NCBI GenBank assembly: GCA_963170055.1
Contig: CAUJGJ010000467.1
Coordinates: forward strand, 348,901-412,900
Source: Halisarca cf. caerulea
Taxonomy: Eukaryota > Porifera > Demospongiae > Chondrillida > Halisarcidae
Length of the DNA stretch: 64,000 nucleotides
Direction of reading: 5' to 3'
Shown here: piece by piece, positions 12,601 through 24,241 of the stretch
How positions within the stretch are numbered: the first letter of the stretch is position 1
Layout: every line of letters starts with the position of its first letter
Made by a program: the position numbers and the translations under genes
The notes under the pieces: model-generated
Databases searched by the model: none
The model's input: only the letters and a program-made list of their open reading frames with translations
Told to the model about the DNA's origin: nothing

Positions 12601-15125
12601 GAGTGGTGGGGGATTGCTGATAGATGTAGTGTTGACGTATCCTTTCCATCTTCATAGGACGGTCGCTTGCCAACGGCAAGTGTTGTGGCGTGTTATCTGT
12701 TATTTGTGGGTCTCTTTGCCTCTCCCCTTACTGCCTACAAGCTCTTCAATGGAGAAAGGTGCTTGGATGGAAACCTTGTAACCCCTCCCCCATCTCATGT
12801 CAGGTGACTTCCATGTGATTTTGCAGAAACCAGCATACCTAATGATTGTTAGTGAAAGTGTTATTATAATACTTGTTTCCATTTTCAACAGATATGTCAG
12901 CTACATTGGTAGGTTGGTTGCTAAGGAACAGCCACACTCTCATGCTGTCAGGATAACTGCTCTGAAGATGACTACTGTACCAAGGATGGACCGTTCCAAG
13001 TGAGAGAGTGGCTGGGGGTGTGGTGATGTGGGGTGGGGCTGGGGGTGTGGTAATATAAGGGAGTGTTTGGGGGTGTGGTGATGCAGGGGAGGGGCTGAGG
13101 GTGTGATCATGTGATGTGATGTGTGGTCACTACTGTCCTATGTACCCTGACTAGGTTGTCATGCCAACCATACATTGAGGTGATAGTTAACAGTGACAAG
13201 GTATACACGTCTGTGTCAAAGGAGGACTTAAGTGGTTTGAAGGAGTTCGCAGCAGACGGTAAAGTGGAGCTAGCAGTGGATGCTACGGTGAAGGGTAATG
13301 TACTGGTGAGGGTACACCATGTGAAGACAATCAACAACGAAACCAATGTGAGTGTGGCTTGTTGCTCAGCCCTTCATCCTCACTTATCACCCACACCCCA
13401 TCACCCGTGACCCACACCCCATCACCCACACCCCATTACCCCATCACCCACCCTTCATCACTGACTTCTGCTAGGTGCATGTATGTATCCCTTCCCATTT
13501 GACATGGACCTCTCCTTAACCATTGCAGACAATGTCTGGTGGTAAGATGTTCCAGTTCCAGTTTCACACTGGGTTTGTGTCCCCAGAATGTACAGAGCTT
13601 GTCTTTAGCAGGTAAGCACAATCTGATGGACTTGCTGTGGGGTTCTGTTCACCCTTTATCTGCTGGTTAGATCTGAATTGGATGGATCAGTCTCCAATGA
13701 AGACAGATTCCCTCCTCCTTTCTTTGTTGGACTTAGTGTAAAAGTGATGGAGGAAGGTTGCCCCGTCTCCCCTAGCCCCTCTTGGCAGAACTTACCTCAT
13801 CCTAGGACCACACCGCGTATTTGCTTTGTTAACAAACAAGAAGAACTGATGGTGTTGGAGGGATATCGACAGTATGACAAGCGAGCTGTTCTGCACACGA
13901 CTGAGGGTCAAGAGGAGAAGATGGACCAGTATCACAGAGTATATCCAGCCAACACACTGTCACACCCACAGACACACCCACAACCACAATCGCATACTGT
14001 GCCCCACTTGCAGACCCAACCCACGAGTGAAAGTGCCTCCAACTTCTTTTCCCAGTTGAATTGGAGAGCAGATGAGCAAGGGTACAGCCCTTACATTAGC
14101 CAAGAGGAGGAGTCCAGCTCATCATCCTCAGAAGACGAGATGACAGCCCCCAGCGAACTGGGACAAGAGTGGTGCAAGTCTAACAGAAGTGATGGTGACC
14201 TCACCACAACAGCTAATCTCCTCAACTTACAGGACATTCCCAACTCCACTCCATCTCCTGATTTCAATTCCAATTCCAATTTGAATCTGGAAACAACTGA
14301 GATTGTGACCAATGAAGGGTTTGTAGAGACAGGAGATCTCATTGGACTGGTTTCCTCTCCACCACCCTCTGTCCCGATGCAGCAAGGTCACTCACCCACA
14401 TCCTTTGATCCATTTGCCTCTACTTCCACCACAGTGGACAAAGACATGTACAACCTTTTCGCTTCAGTCCCTCTTCAGCCACAGCAAATAACTACCGCTA
14501 ACCCTACCTCCAACCACGCCCACTTGGGTAAACCCTCTCAGCTAGATGAGGTGACCTTTGCTAATCCCATGGCATTCACTGACCCTCCAACTACCTGCAA
14601 AGATCCTTTTGCTGGCTTGACATCACTCACCACTAGTCCTACCCGTCCCCCTACCACTGGTCCTACCCGGCCCCCTACCATTGGTCCTACCCGTCCCCCT
14701 ACCACTGGTCCTACCCAGCCCCCTACCGCTGGTCCTACCCGTCCCCCTACCACTGGTCCTACCCCTCCCCCTACCACTGGTCCCACCCGTCCCCCTACCA
14801 CTGGTCCCAGTGTGGGTAGTAGACCCCCGTCTGATGGACAGGGCAAAACAAAGTTTGAGAGTGTGATTGGGAGGAGAGACGACCGCGGAGCAAGAAATAC
14901 ATACTATGGCAAGTGCTCTATAAAATAGCTGCCCAGTACAAGCTGTAGTGACTGTCCTTTGTCTCTAGGTCCTCGTCCAGTTGTGAATGACGGCACCTTT
15001 AGAGATCTGCTTGGAGAGGAGGGGTTTGGCTCAGACAAGAAGCAGCCACGCACACTCAAAGAGATGAAGCTATCACAAGACATCGAAGGTGCCTTGGACC
15101 CTGAGTCTGCCCGGGTGAGAACTGC

Positions 15126-15173
<48 letters not shown>

Positions 15174-15500
15174 AGCAGTGTATGTTGGTGAGAATTGGTT
15201 GTGTATGTGTTTTATGTTGTTTTAGGAGAATTTCTTTCTGTCCTTCCAGATAAAGGCATGGGCAGAAAGCAACGAGTATAATGTTCGAGGTCTTCTCTGT
15301 AGCCTTCACACTGTCCTGTGGGAGGAGGAGGAGAGGTGGAGGCCTATTGACAAGGGTCAGTTGATGCACCAAGACCAGGTTAAGAAGTTCTTCAGGAAGG
15401 CTTGCCTCTCTGTGCATCCTGACAAGGTTAGACCTTGTGTTTGTGTGTGACTGTGTGTGTGATTGTGTTTGCATGTGGGACTGTGTATGTGTTTGCATGT

Positions 15501-15550
<50 letters not shown>

Positions 15551-15738
15551 GTGTGTTTGCATAGCTAGAACTCTTTATCTCCTTATTTGATGTTATAGGT
15601 TAATGCTACTTATTTTTGTTCTCACTATTGATGCCATGTAAAATGTTCATTTTGCCACATCATCTACTGCATGTGTTACCAATCATACATTTTTTTCATG
15701 TAACTTCTTTGTTATTTTAAGCCATTACAAAGTGAAGA

Positions 15739-15804
<66 letters not shown>

Positions 15805-16058
15805 ATGTGTGCATGTGTGCATGTGTGCATGTGTGCATGTGTGACCAATATGTTTGATGATTATTAGTAGTGACTTTGGTCAGTGGATGGTATGTATGAT
15901 GCCACACCCTCTCCCTCCACATGATGCCACCTCCCCTCCCCCCTCTGTAGACCACTGGTGGACCTCATGAGACTTTGGCCAGGGCTATATTTGTGGAGCT
16001 GAATGAAGCCTACGCTAGGTTTGAAAAGAATGGATTCGTTCTCAGAGATTTGTGCTAG
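8870..16058 (+). CDS. GAK: Cyclin-G-associated kinase (GAK/auxilin family)
   Basis: Eighteen exons: 8870..9008, 9072..9190, 9252..9503, 9643..9768, 9836..10061, 10232..10332, 10491..10678, 10891..10940, 11005..11129, 11967..12089, 12658..12803, 12892..12999, 13155..13347, 13529..13611, 13671..14908, 14969..15114, 15250..15426, 15951..16058. 3648 nt, 1215 aa (human 1311). Domain order: Ser/Thr kinase (1-320, with GEGGFGYVYL, YALKKL, HRDLK, CDFGS); PTEN-like phosphatase domain (about 384-530, loop HCNDGRLP lacks the Arg of the HCx5R motif, so probably inactive as in auxilins); C2 domain (about 532-660); long disordered linker with DPF-type AP2/clathrin motifs and eight proline-rich repeats; C-terminal J domain with HPD at about 1177-1179. 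It uncoats clathrin vesicles by recruiting Hsc70 and phosphorylates AP adaptors. The exon 15/16 intron has a GC donor (TATG|GCAAGT). Exon ends were set by frame continuity. Confidence 0.95.
11160..11760 (+). repeat. 25-bp minisatellite, GAK intron 9
   Basis: About 24 units of GGATGAGTGGTGGTAGGTGA plus TGTGA; related, looser repeats continue to 11890. Confidence 0.9.
12095..12640 (+). repeat. [24 protein letters not shown] array, GAK intron 10
   Basis: Irregular G-rich repeats resolving into units of about 43 bp, then three 36-bp copies (ATTGCTGATAGATGTAGTGA plus CGGGGAGTGGTGGGGG). Confidence 0.85.
14632..14811 (+). repeat. Coding minisatellite in the GAK linker
   Basis: About eight tandem 24-bp units inside GAK exon 15, encoding the octapeptide GPTRPPTT and variants (GPTQPPTA, GPTPPPTT). 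It stays in frame throughout, in the disordered region between the C2 and J domains. It is the only minisatellite in the window that lies in confident coding sequence. Confidence 0.85.
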
Positions 16059-16293
16059 AATAATATGCTGTCGGAATTAATAGATTTATTCTCTTAAATT
16101 CAATTTACTATTGTTGAATTTTGTTTGTTTACTACATATTACTATGTTCATTGTTGCCCTTGGATATTATTATAATTATTATATTTTTACATTATCTTCA
16201 GCACAAGCAGTCACAAAGAAAGAATTTATTGATAGATGTATTATTTATTGTCTAATTCTATAATACCTTCGTGCGGAGAATCTGCGTATTAAG

Positions 16294-16888
16294 CTGGGCA
16301 TGCACTAGGCCACATTTCAGGCAACATTGTTGGTTCAACATGTTGCCCCAACAATGTTGCTCAGTGTATGTTGAAATGTTGCTAGTTGCCAAGAGTGAGC
16401 ACCATGTTGTCAGAGAATTAAAAATGCTCCATTCTCTGGGAACATGTTGCCCAAAATATCAAAGGTTTCCTAGGAGATGGCCAGCTGCAGAAGAGCACAA
16501 GAGTGTTTGAAGCTTATCCACAGTTATGACATTGAACAAAGTCCATTCTCAAAAATTGTGGATCGAATGCTCATTTACATGTGTCAGTTGAGTGCAGCTC
16601 CCACAACAGCTATTATAGTATGCACCTTGTGCAGACTAGAAATCCAGAGCTTCACACACTATTTGTGATTTCTTCCGATTTTATGCCACTTTTTCATCAG
16701 AATAGCAATAGCCAAGGCAGCAATTGCAATAACTCTTCTTCTGACAGTCATTTGTACTCTAAGTGATTTCTCCCCTTATGTTGCCAAGTAATGTTGCCAA
16801 GTGTATGCTAAATGTTGCTAGTACAATGCTGCCAACAACATTTGGTCAACAAGATGTTGCTGTAAAGTGTTGCCCAGTGTGTGCCCTA
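16294..16888. mobile_element. Imperfect long-TIR element downstream of GAK
   Basis: The left end (CTGGGCATGCACTAGGCCACA, GGCAACATTGTTGG) and the reverse complement of the right end (GTAGGGCACACACTGGGCAAC) are related, and the motif ATGTTGC recurs on both strands. No coding capacity. It fills most of the 1.1-kb GAK-RAD23 spacer, in which I see no gene. Confidence 0.45.
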
Positions 16889-17148
16889 CTTCATGGACAT
16901 TGTCTGTGCATAGGTCTGTGGTGCACGTTCTTCCCCGAAATTATGCGTTCTGAATTCAATTAGCAACGTTGCACCAGGAAAAGTCGTAGCTCAAAGTCGT
17001 GTGTAAAATGGCCGTTCGGTTGTAGGCTCTCTTTGCAAGATATCTGATTTATTTCTGAATATCTACAAGTTTCTAGGAGAAATAACATTATTCTGATACA
17101 TTTGATATCGCTTCCTTGGGTTTTTCTTGGTGACCATTTGTGTGGAAG

Positions 17149-20100
17149 ATGAAGATCACTCTAAAGACCATTCGTCAGCAAACCTTCAAAGTGGAGATTG
17201 GAGATGACGCTACCGTAAGTGGTGTGGCCTGTGTGTACTAGTTGGACATAGAAAGTGTGCTGTGAAGGTCATCTTGTTATCGCTTCTTCACATCAATGTT
17301 ATGCTGGCGTCCACACAGACGATTTTGTAGGACGAACAGGTTTAGTAGTAGAGAATCGTGACAATAAAGGAATAATTGAAATACATTGAAGTTACGTACT
17401 AATCATCTAGTGTGATTGGTTTGGCAGGTGTATGTAGATGCGAGTTAGAGGGTCATCTAAGGCTTAGGGTGAGTAGGGTATTCGGAACAGCTGGTCAAGG
17501 NNNNNNNNNNNNNNNNNNNNNNNNNNNNNNNNNNNNNNNNNNNNNNNNNNNNNNNNNNNNNNNNNNNNNNNNNNNNNNNNNNNNNNNNNNNNNNNNNNNN
17601 NNNNNNNNNNNNNNNNNNNNNNNNNNNNNNNNNNNNNNNNNNNNNNNNNNNNNNNNNNNNNNNNNNNNNNNNNNNNNNNNNNNNNNNNNNNNNNNNNNNN
17701 ACAGTGTCAACCACATTGCTTATCAACAATGTTGCCTCCTGTACCCTAATTTTCCTAATTACCCCACTGTACCCTAATGTTCCGAATTACCCCACTGTAC
17801 CCTAATGTTCCGAATTACCCGTGCCCTAATGTTCCGAATTACCCCACTGTGCCCTAATGTTCCAAATTACCCCACTGTACCCTAATGTTCCGAATTACCC
17901 CACTGTGCCCTAATGTTCCGAATTACCCCACTGTGCCCTAATGTTCCAAATTACCCCACTGTGCCCTAATGTTCTAAATTACCCCACTGTGCCCTAATGT
18001 TCCGAATTACCCCACTGTGCCCTAATGTTCCGAATTACCCCACTGTGCCCTAATGTTCCGAATTACCCCACTGTGCCCTGATGTTCCGAATTACCCCACT
18101 GTGCCCTGATGTTCCGAATTACCCCACTGTGCCCTAATGTTCCGAATTACCCCACTGTGCCCTAATGTTCCGAATTACCCCACTGTGCCCTAATGTTCCA
18201 AATTACCCCACTGTGCCCTAATGTTCCGAATTACCCCACTGTGCCCTGATGTTCCGAATTACCCCACTGTGCCCTGATGTTCCGAATTACCCCACTGTGC
18301 CCTAATGTTCCGAATTACCCCACTGTGCCCTAATGTTCCGAATTACCCCACTGTGCCCTAATGTTCCGAATTACCCCACTGTGCCCTAATGTTCCGAATT
18401 ACCCCACTGTGCCCTAATGTTCCGAATTACCCCACTGTGCCCTGATGTTCCGAATTACCCCACTGTGCCCTGATGTTCCGAATTACCCCACTGTGCCCTA
18501 ATGTTCCGAATTACCCCACTGTGCCCTAATGTTCCGAATTACCCCACTGTGCCCTAATGTTCCGAATTACCCCACTGTGCCCTAATGTTCTGAATTACCC
18601 CACTGTGCCCTAATGTTCCAAATTACCCCACTGTGCCCTAATGTTCCGAATTACCCCACTGTGCCCTAATGTTCCGAATTACCCCACTGTGCCCTAATGT
18701 TCCGAATTACCCCACTGTGCCCTAATGTTCCGAATTACCCCACTGTGCCCTAATGTTCCGAATTACCCCACTGTGCCCTAATGTTCCGAATTACCCCACT
18801 GTGCCCTAATGTTCCGAATTACCCCACTGTGCCCTGATGTTCCGAATTACCCCACTGTGCCCTGATGTTCCGAATTACCCCACTGTGCCCTAATGTTCCG
18901 AATTACCCCACTGTGCCCTAATGTTCCGAATTACCCCACTGTGCCCTAATGTTCCGAATTACCCCACTGTGCCCTAATGTTCTGAATTACCCCACTGTGC
19001 CCTAATGTTCCAAATTACCCCACTGTGCCCTAATGTTCCGAATTACCCCACTGTGCCCTAATGTTCCGAATTACCCGTGCCCTGATGTTCCGAATTACCC
19101 CACTGTGCCCTAATGTTCCAAATTACCCCACTGTGCCCTAATGTTCCGAATTACCCCACTGTGCCCTAATGTTTGGGTGATTGTGAGATACACAAAGAAC
19201 CTTGCTTGACCCGAGTTTTGACCCACCTGTCCACAGGTTCAGGAGTTAAAGGATAAGATTGAGGCAGAAAACAGAGACTATCCTTCCAAACAGCTGAAGC
19301 TCATATACAGTGGAAAGATCCTTCAAGACAGTGAATCTCTTAGTGAATACAAGATATCAGAAAGTAGCTTTGTTGTGGTGATGGTGAGCAAAGCCAAGGC
19401 CCCTCAACCCAGCTCATCAGCTCCGAAACCAGTCACCACACGTACACCGCCCACACAGACAGCTACTGAGCAACCTTCTCCTATGCAGTCATCGTCACGG
19501 CAACCAACAGACAGCACTATGGAGACTGAAGGAACAGACAGTGTGTTATCCCGTGATCAACAGACAACAGCCACAACCACAGCTCCTTCCCAACCACAAG
19601 ACAGGTCATCACAACCACCTACTGCTAATGTTCCTTCACAAGAGGAAGAGGTTGTGTCTCCACAGGAAAGCTCTTTAGCCCAGGCTTCCTCCACTCTGGG
19701 TGTGTTTCTGTTCTAAGGAGGTCATGTCTTCAACTAGTAGTACCTTTCTCTTCATCCACCATGTAGCGCGTATTTTTTGAGTAGTAGAAAAATTGTGGTT
19801 TTTGTGGTTGGGAACCACATAATATTTACTCACAGAATTCAGTATTATTCCAAGATTTAGGCCCCGTTTACACGAATCCAGATACCCTTGTAAACGTATA
19901 CTTTTCAATGCGTTTACACAGACTATTTACACGAAAACGTCGAAAACGTATAGCGAATGTGGATACTTCGTAAACGGATACCTAAGTAGATACTCTATAA
20001 ACGCATATATCGATCGTTTTCGTGTAAACAAGTTGTAAACGCATTGAAAAGTATACGTTTATAAAGTTATCTGGATACGTGTAAATGGGGCCTTAGTCTC

Positions 20101-23100
20101 CTTTTGAATTTTATACCATTAATAATCTAATTTTTTAGCATCCACGAAAATTTTACCCCTTGAATAATACCCTCTGTATGCTAGTAGTACCTTCTCGTCA
20201 ACTGGTAGTATGTACTTTTCTGTTCAGTTTGTGTGCATTAGTTCATTGTTACTGTCTTAAAGCGGACGAGAAAACGACGGTATAATATTATACGAAACGT
20301 TCGACACTCCTGCTTCTTTGTTCTTTGAAAAGACTCCTGTGCATAGCGATGAACATGAAGGGTCGTATAGGATTTCTGCGGATTAGTACCGCGAAAGTTT
20401 AGTACCGCGAAAGTTTCCGAGCGTATGATAATACTCGAGCATCTTCTACTTCACAATTAAACCTTCCACATTTTCGTACTTCCCTTGGCCAGAAGGCATT
20501 TAGTTTTGTTGGTGCATCACTATGGCGATCACTACCAAATAGCATCTGATGCTGTGCGGACTTTCGGGTGTTCACGAAACTATGTGAAAATCACTTTTTA
20601 AATGAATAACTTATTGACAATATGATTTTGTACATATCATCAATCAGACACTATTTTCATACTCATGCACCAATAATCTTATCTCATTACAGATTGAATC
20701 TATTCCATTCACTAATGTCTCTCTCACTAAATTTATAATGTTGCTCATCTATTCATTCTATTGTTATTTCATCATAATACAAACTTTGAACTCTTTTTTT
20801 GTTGAATCTTTATACACCCCCTTTGTTGTTTTTGTTTTTGCCTTTTGTCCCTTTTCTTTTCTGGGTGCCACTTACAGTAGCCTCTGGCTAAAGGTTCCCC
20901 AGGTTAAATAAGAATACCCTATACCCTATACCCTTGGCTATTCCGTTCTGTGTCTGCAGCTGTGGGAGATCAATATGTTGATGCTGTGATGTCCTTGATT
21001 GCTCTGGGTTATGACCGGAGTGAAGTGGAGAGGGCCATGGCAGCCAGCTTCAACAACCCCGACAGGGCTTTTGACTATCTGGAGAATGTGAGGCACAGAG
21101 TCTGTGTGTGTGTGTGTGTGTGTGTGTGTTTGTGTGTTTGTGTCTTATTTTCGTTGGCGTTGTGCAGGGTATTCCAGAGAGTGCCTTTCGTGACCAACCA
21201 TCAGCTCAGGAAGGTCCTGTGGATCAGCCAGGTGGTGAGCCAGGGGAGGAGATGGAGGGGGAGGAACCTCAGGTCTCCCAGGATCCACCCCCCCTTCGGC
21301 AGCCACAGGAAGTGGCAGCCCAGGAACAGGTACAAGGCCGAGGTGAGATAACTATAGCAGAAGGTACCACTATACTCCGCAGCTATCTCAAGGCATTTGA
21401 ATGCGTACCTTCTCTTGTTCCTAGTCACTCCATGGTCCTTGTGTCACAGTAATCCCCTTTGAGTACTAAATACATATGTTATGGTTCAAATTGAGAATAT
21501 TTGTGCGCTTCTACAGATATGTATTGGGTGTGTGCATTGTCAGCATCGGGAGATGGGGTGTTTAGATAGTGTCCTCCCTGCAGGCAACAATCCACTGGCT
21601 TTTCTGAGGAGCCTTCCCCAGTTCAGAACAATGCAGCAAGCCATCCAGCGCAACCCACACATGTTGCAAGGAATGTTAGAGGAGCTGGGACAGTCATATC
21701 CTCAGCTTTTGCAAGTAAATTGAGGGAGTACCTTTTCCGGTCCTTCATCCTGTCTCATGTGTCCTGGTCCCTCCTATGTGCCTGTGTGTGTTGGTGGTGG
21801 AGTCCTGGTCCCTCCTGTGTGCCTGTGTGTGTTAGTGGAGGAGTCCTGGTCCCTCCTGTGTGCCTGTGTGTGTTGGTGGTGGAGTCCTGGTCCCTCCTGT
21901 GTGCCTGTCACAGGCACACAGGAGGGACCAGGACTCCTCCACTAACACACACAGGCACACAGGAGGGACCAGGACTCCTCCACTAACACACACAGGCACA
22001 CTGGAGGGACCAGAACTCCTCCACTAACACACACAGTGTGTGTGTTAGTGGAGGAGTTCTGGTCCCTCCTGTTGACCTGTGTGTGTTAGTGGTGGAGAAG
22101 TCCTGGTCCCTCCTGTTGACCTGTGTGTGTTAGTGGAGGAGTCCTGGTCCCTCCTGTGTGCCTGTGACAGGCACACAGGAGGGACCAGGACTCCTCCACT
22201 AACACACACAGGCACACTGGAGGGACCAGAACTCCTCCACTAACACACACAGTGTGTGTGTTAGTGGAGGAGTTCTGGTCCCTCCAGTGTGCCTGTGTGT
22301 GTTAGTGGAGGAGTTCTGGTCCCTCCTGTTGACCTGTGTGTGTTAGTGGTGGAGGAGTCCTGGTCCCTCCTGTGTGCCTGTGTGTGTTAGTGGAGGAGTT
22401 CTGGTCCCTCCAGTGTGCCTGTGTGTGTTAGTGGTGGAGGAGTTCTGGTCCCTCCTGTGTGCCTGTGTGTGTTAGTGGTGGAGGAGTCCTGGTCCCTCCT
22501 GTGTGCCTGTGTGTGTTAGTGGAGGAGTTCTGGTCCCTCCTGTGTGCCTGTGTGTGTTAGTGGTGGAGAAGTCCTGGTCCCTCCTGTTGACCTGTGTGTG
22601 TTAGTGGAGGAGTCCTGGTCCCTCCTGTGTGCCTGTGTGTGTTAGTGGTGGAGGAGTCCTGGTCCTCCTGTGTGTGTTAGTGGTGGAGGAGTTCTGGTCC
22701 CTCCTGTGTGCCTGTGTGTGTTAGTGGTGGAGGAGTTCTGGTCCCTCCTGTGTGCCTGTGTGTGTTAGTGGTGGAGGAGTTCTGGTCCCTCCTGTGTGCC
22801 TGTGTGTGTTAGTGGAGGAGTCCTGGTCCCTCCTGTTGACCTGTGTGTGTTAGTGGTGGAGGAGTTCTGGTCCCTCCTGTGTGCCTGTGTGTGTTAATGG
22901 TGGTGGAGTTCTGGTCCCTCCTGTGTGCCTGTGTGTGTTAGTGGTGGTGGAGTCCTGGTCCCTCCTGTGTGCCTGTGTGTGTTGGTGGTGGAGTATGGCT
23001 CTTCCTTATGCTTGTGTAGATTATCAGCCAGAACCAAGAAGCCTTTCTTCAATTGATGAATGAGAATCCAGGTGGTCCAGGGTCTGAGGCAGGGGTAAGA

Positions 23101-24053
23101 GAGCAGGCTAGGCAGCAGCGCCGGGGACAAGGGATACAGATTCATGTGAATGCCGAAGAACAGGCAGCCATTAATAGAGTAAGCAGCTCTCAATGTGGTC
23201 TTGTATCATTAGCTCTGTGGGTGTGGTCTTGAATTGTTAGCCCTCTGTGGGTGTGGTCTTGTATCATTAGTCCTCTGTGGGTGTGGTCTTGTATCGTTAG
23301 CCCTCTGTGGGTGTGGTCTTGTATCGTTAGCCCTCTGTGGGTGTGGTCTTGTATCATTAGCCCTCTGTGGGTGTGGTCTTGTATCATTAGCCCTCTGTGG
23401 GTGTGCTCTTGTATCGTTCGCTCTCTGTGAGTGTGGTCTTGTATCATTAGCCCTCTGTGGGCGTGGTCTTGTGTCGTTAGCTCTGTGGGTGTGATCTTGT
23501 ATCGTTAGCCCTCTGTGGGTGTGGTCTTGTATCGTTACTCCTCTGTGGGTGTGGTCTTGTATCGTCAGCCCTCTATGGGTGTGGTCTTGTGTCGTTAGTT
23601 CTGTGGGTGTGGTCTTGTATTATTAGCCCTCTGTGGGTGTGGTCTTGTGTCGTTAGCTCTGTGGGTGTGGTCTTGTATTGTTAGCTCTGTGGGTGTGGTC
23701 TTGTATTGTTAGCCCTCTGTTGTGTGCAGCTCATACAAGACCTCATCTTGCCCATGATCTCCATGTTTGCTAGTTGGGTCCATGTCCTCAGCATTTAGCT
23801 AATGTGATGATTTTACTCATGGTAAAGGCATAGGTATGGGGTAGCTATTGCTAGACAGTAATTTTTGCATCTATGTAGCAAGTTTAGAGTAAAGAAGAGA
23901 GTAACTATGTTTAATCTGATCTGTTTGTAGCTGAAAGCCTTGGGTTTTGATGAAGCTTTGGTTATTCAAGCTTATTTTGCTTGTGAAAAGGACGAAGAAA
24001 AGGCTGTGAATCTTCTGTTTCAGATGACCGAAGATGGTCAAAATGATGTCTGA
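17149..24053 (+). CDS. RAD23: UV excision repair protein RAD23
   Basis: Seven exons: 17149..17214, 19237..19699, 20960..21087, 21168..21342, 21584..21714, 23020..23178, 23931..24053. 1245 nt, 414 aa. RAD23 is a ubiquitin shuttle that brings ubiquitylated cargo to the proteasome and stabilises XPC in nucleotide excision repair. Domains in order: N-terminal ubiquitin-like domain ([20 protein letters not shown], about 1-77); Ser/Thr/Gln-rich linker; UBA1 (about 177-219, [18 protein letters not shown]); XPC-binding domain (about 278-321, [15 protein letters not shown]); UBA2 (375-414, [20 protein letters not shown]). All junctions keep phase. Intron 1 holds a 28-bp satellite and a 200-N gap, intron 2 a MITE, intron 5 a flipping inverted array and intron 6 a 30-bp minisatellite. 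Convergent with DEPTOR, 188 bp between stops. Confidence 0.95.
17462..17490 (-). repeat. Inverted copy of the RAD23 intron 1 satellite unit
   Basis: The reverse complement (GTTCCGAATACCCTACTCAC, then CCTAAGCC) matches the 28-bp satellite on the far side of the N gap, in opposite orientation. Confidence 0.5.
17501..17700. other. Assembly gap, 200 N (RAD23 intron 1)
   Basis: Exactly 200 Ns, so probably a nominal gap size. It is flanked by satellite copies in opposite orientation. Confidence 0.95.
17735..19172 (+). repeat. 28-bp satellite, RAD23 intron 1
   Basis: About 51 tandem copies of CCCCACTGTGCCCTAATGTT plus CCGAATTA. Variants (CCTGATG, TTCCAAATT, TTCTGAATT) recur in fixed order, implying higher-order duplication of multi-unit blocks. 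Confidence 0.95.
19859..20093. mobile_element. MITE with AGGCCCCGTTTACACG termini
   Basis: TIRs of about 26 bp (AGGCCCCGTTTACACGAATC at left; AGGCCCCATTTACACGTATC from the right). The interior is palindromic (GTAAACGTATACTTTTCAAT and its complement). About 235 bp, in RAD23 intron 2, with TTAG on both sides as a possible target duplication. Confidence 0.75.
21760..22995. repeat. Flipping inverted tandem array, RAD23 intron 5
   Basis: Units of about 42 bp (GTGTGTTAGTGGAGGAGTCC, then TGGTCCCTCCTGTGTGCCT) repeat head to tail but change orientation near 21908, 22037, 22169 and 22254, making perfect palindromes. The rest of the array to 22995 is in plus orientation. Confidence 0.9.
23182..23722 (+). 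repeat. 30-bp minisatellite, RAD23 intron 6
   Basis: Tandem units of CTGTGGGTGTGGTCTTGTAT plus CGTTAGCCCT, with shorter 26-bp variants. Confidence 0.9.
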
Positions 24054-24241
24054 AGCTTGTGTTTGGTTTACAGCTGACAACTGCACGCATTATCGTAGGA
24101 GGAATTTTACACAGTTATTATTGGAAGCAAACTCCACATCTGTCTTAATCAACAAAGGGCATATTATGTATGTCTTGTGATGAATGTACAAAACTCAAGT
24201 GAATACAAGCAATGTAAAAAATAATTATACCACAAACTGTA

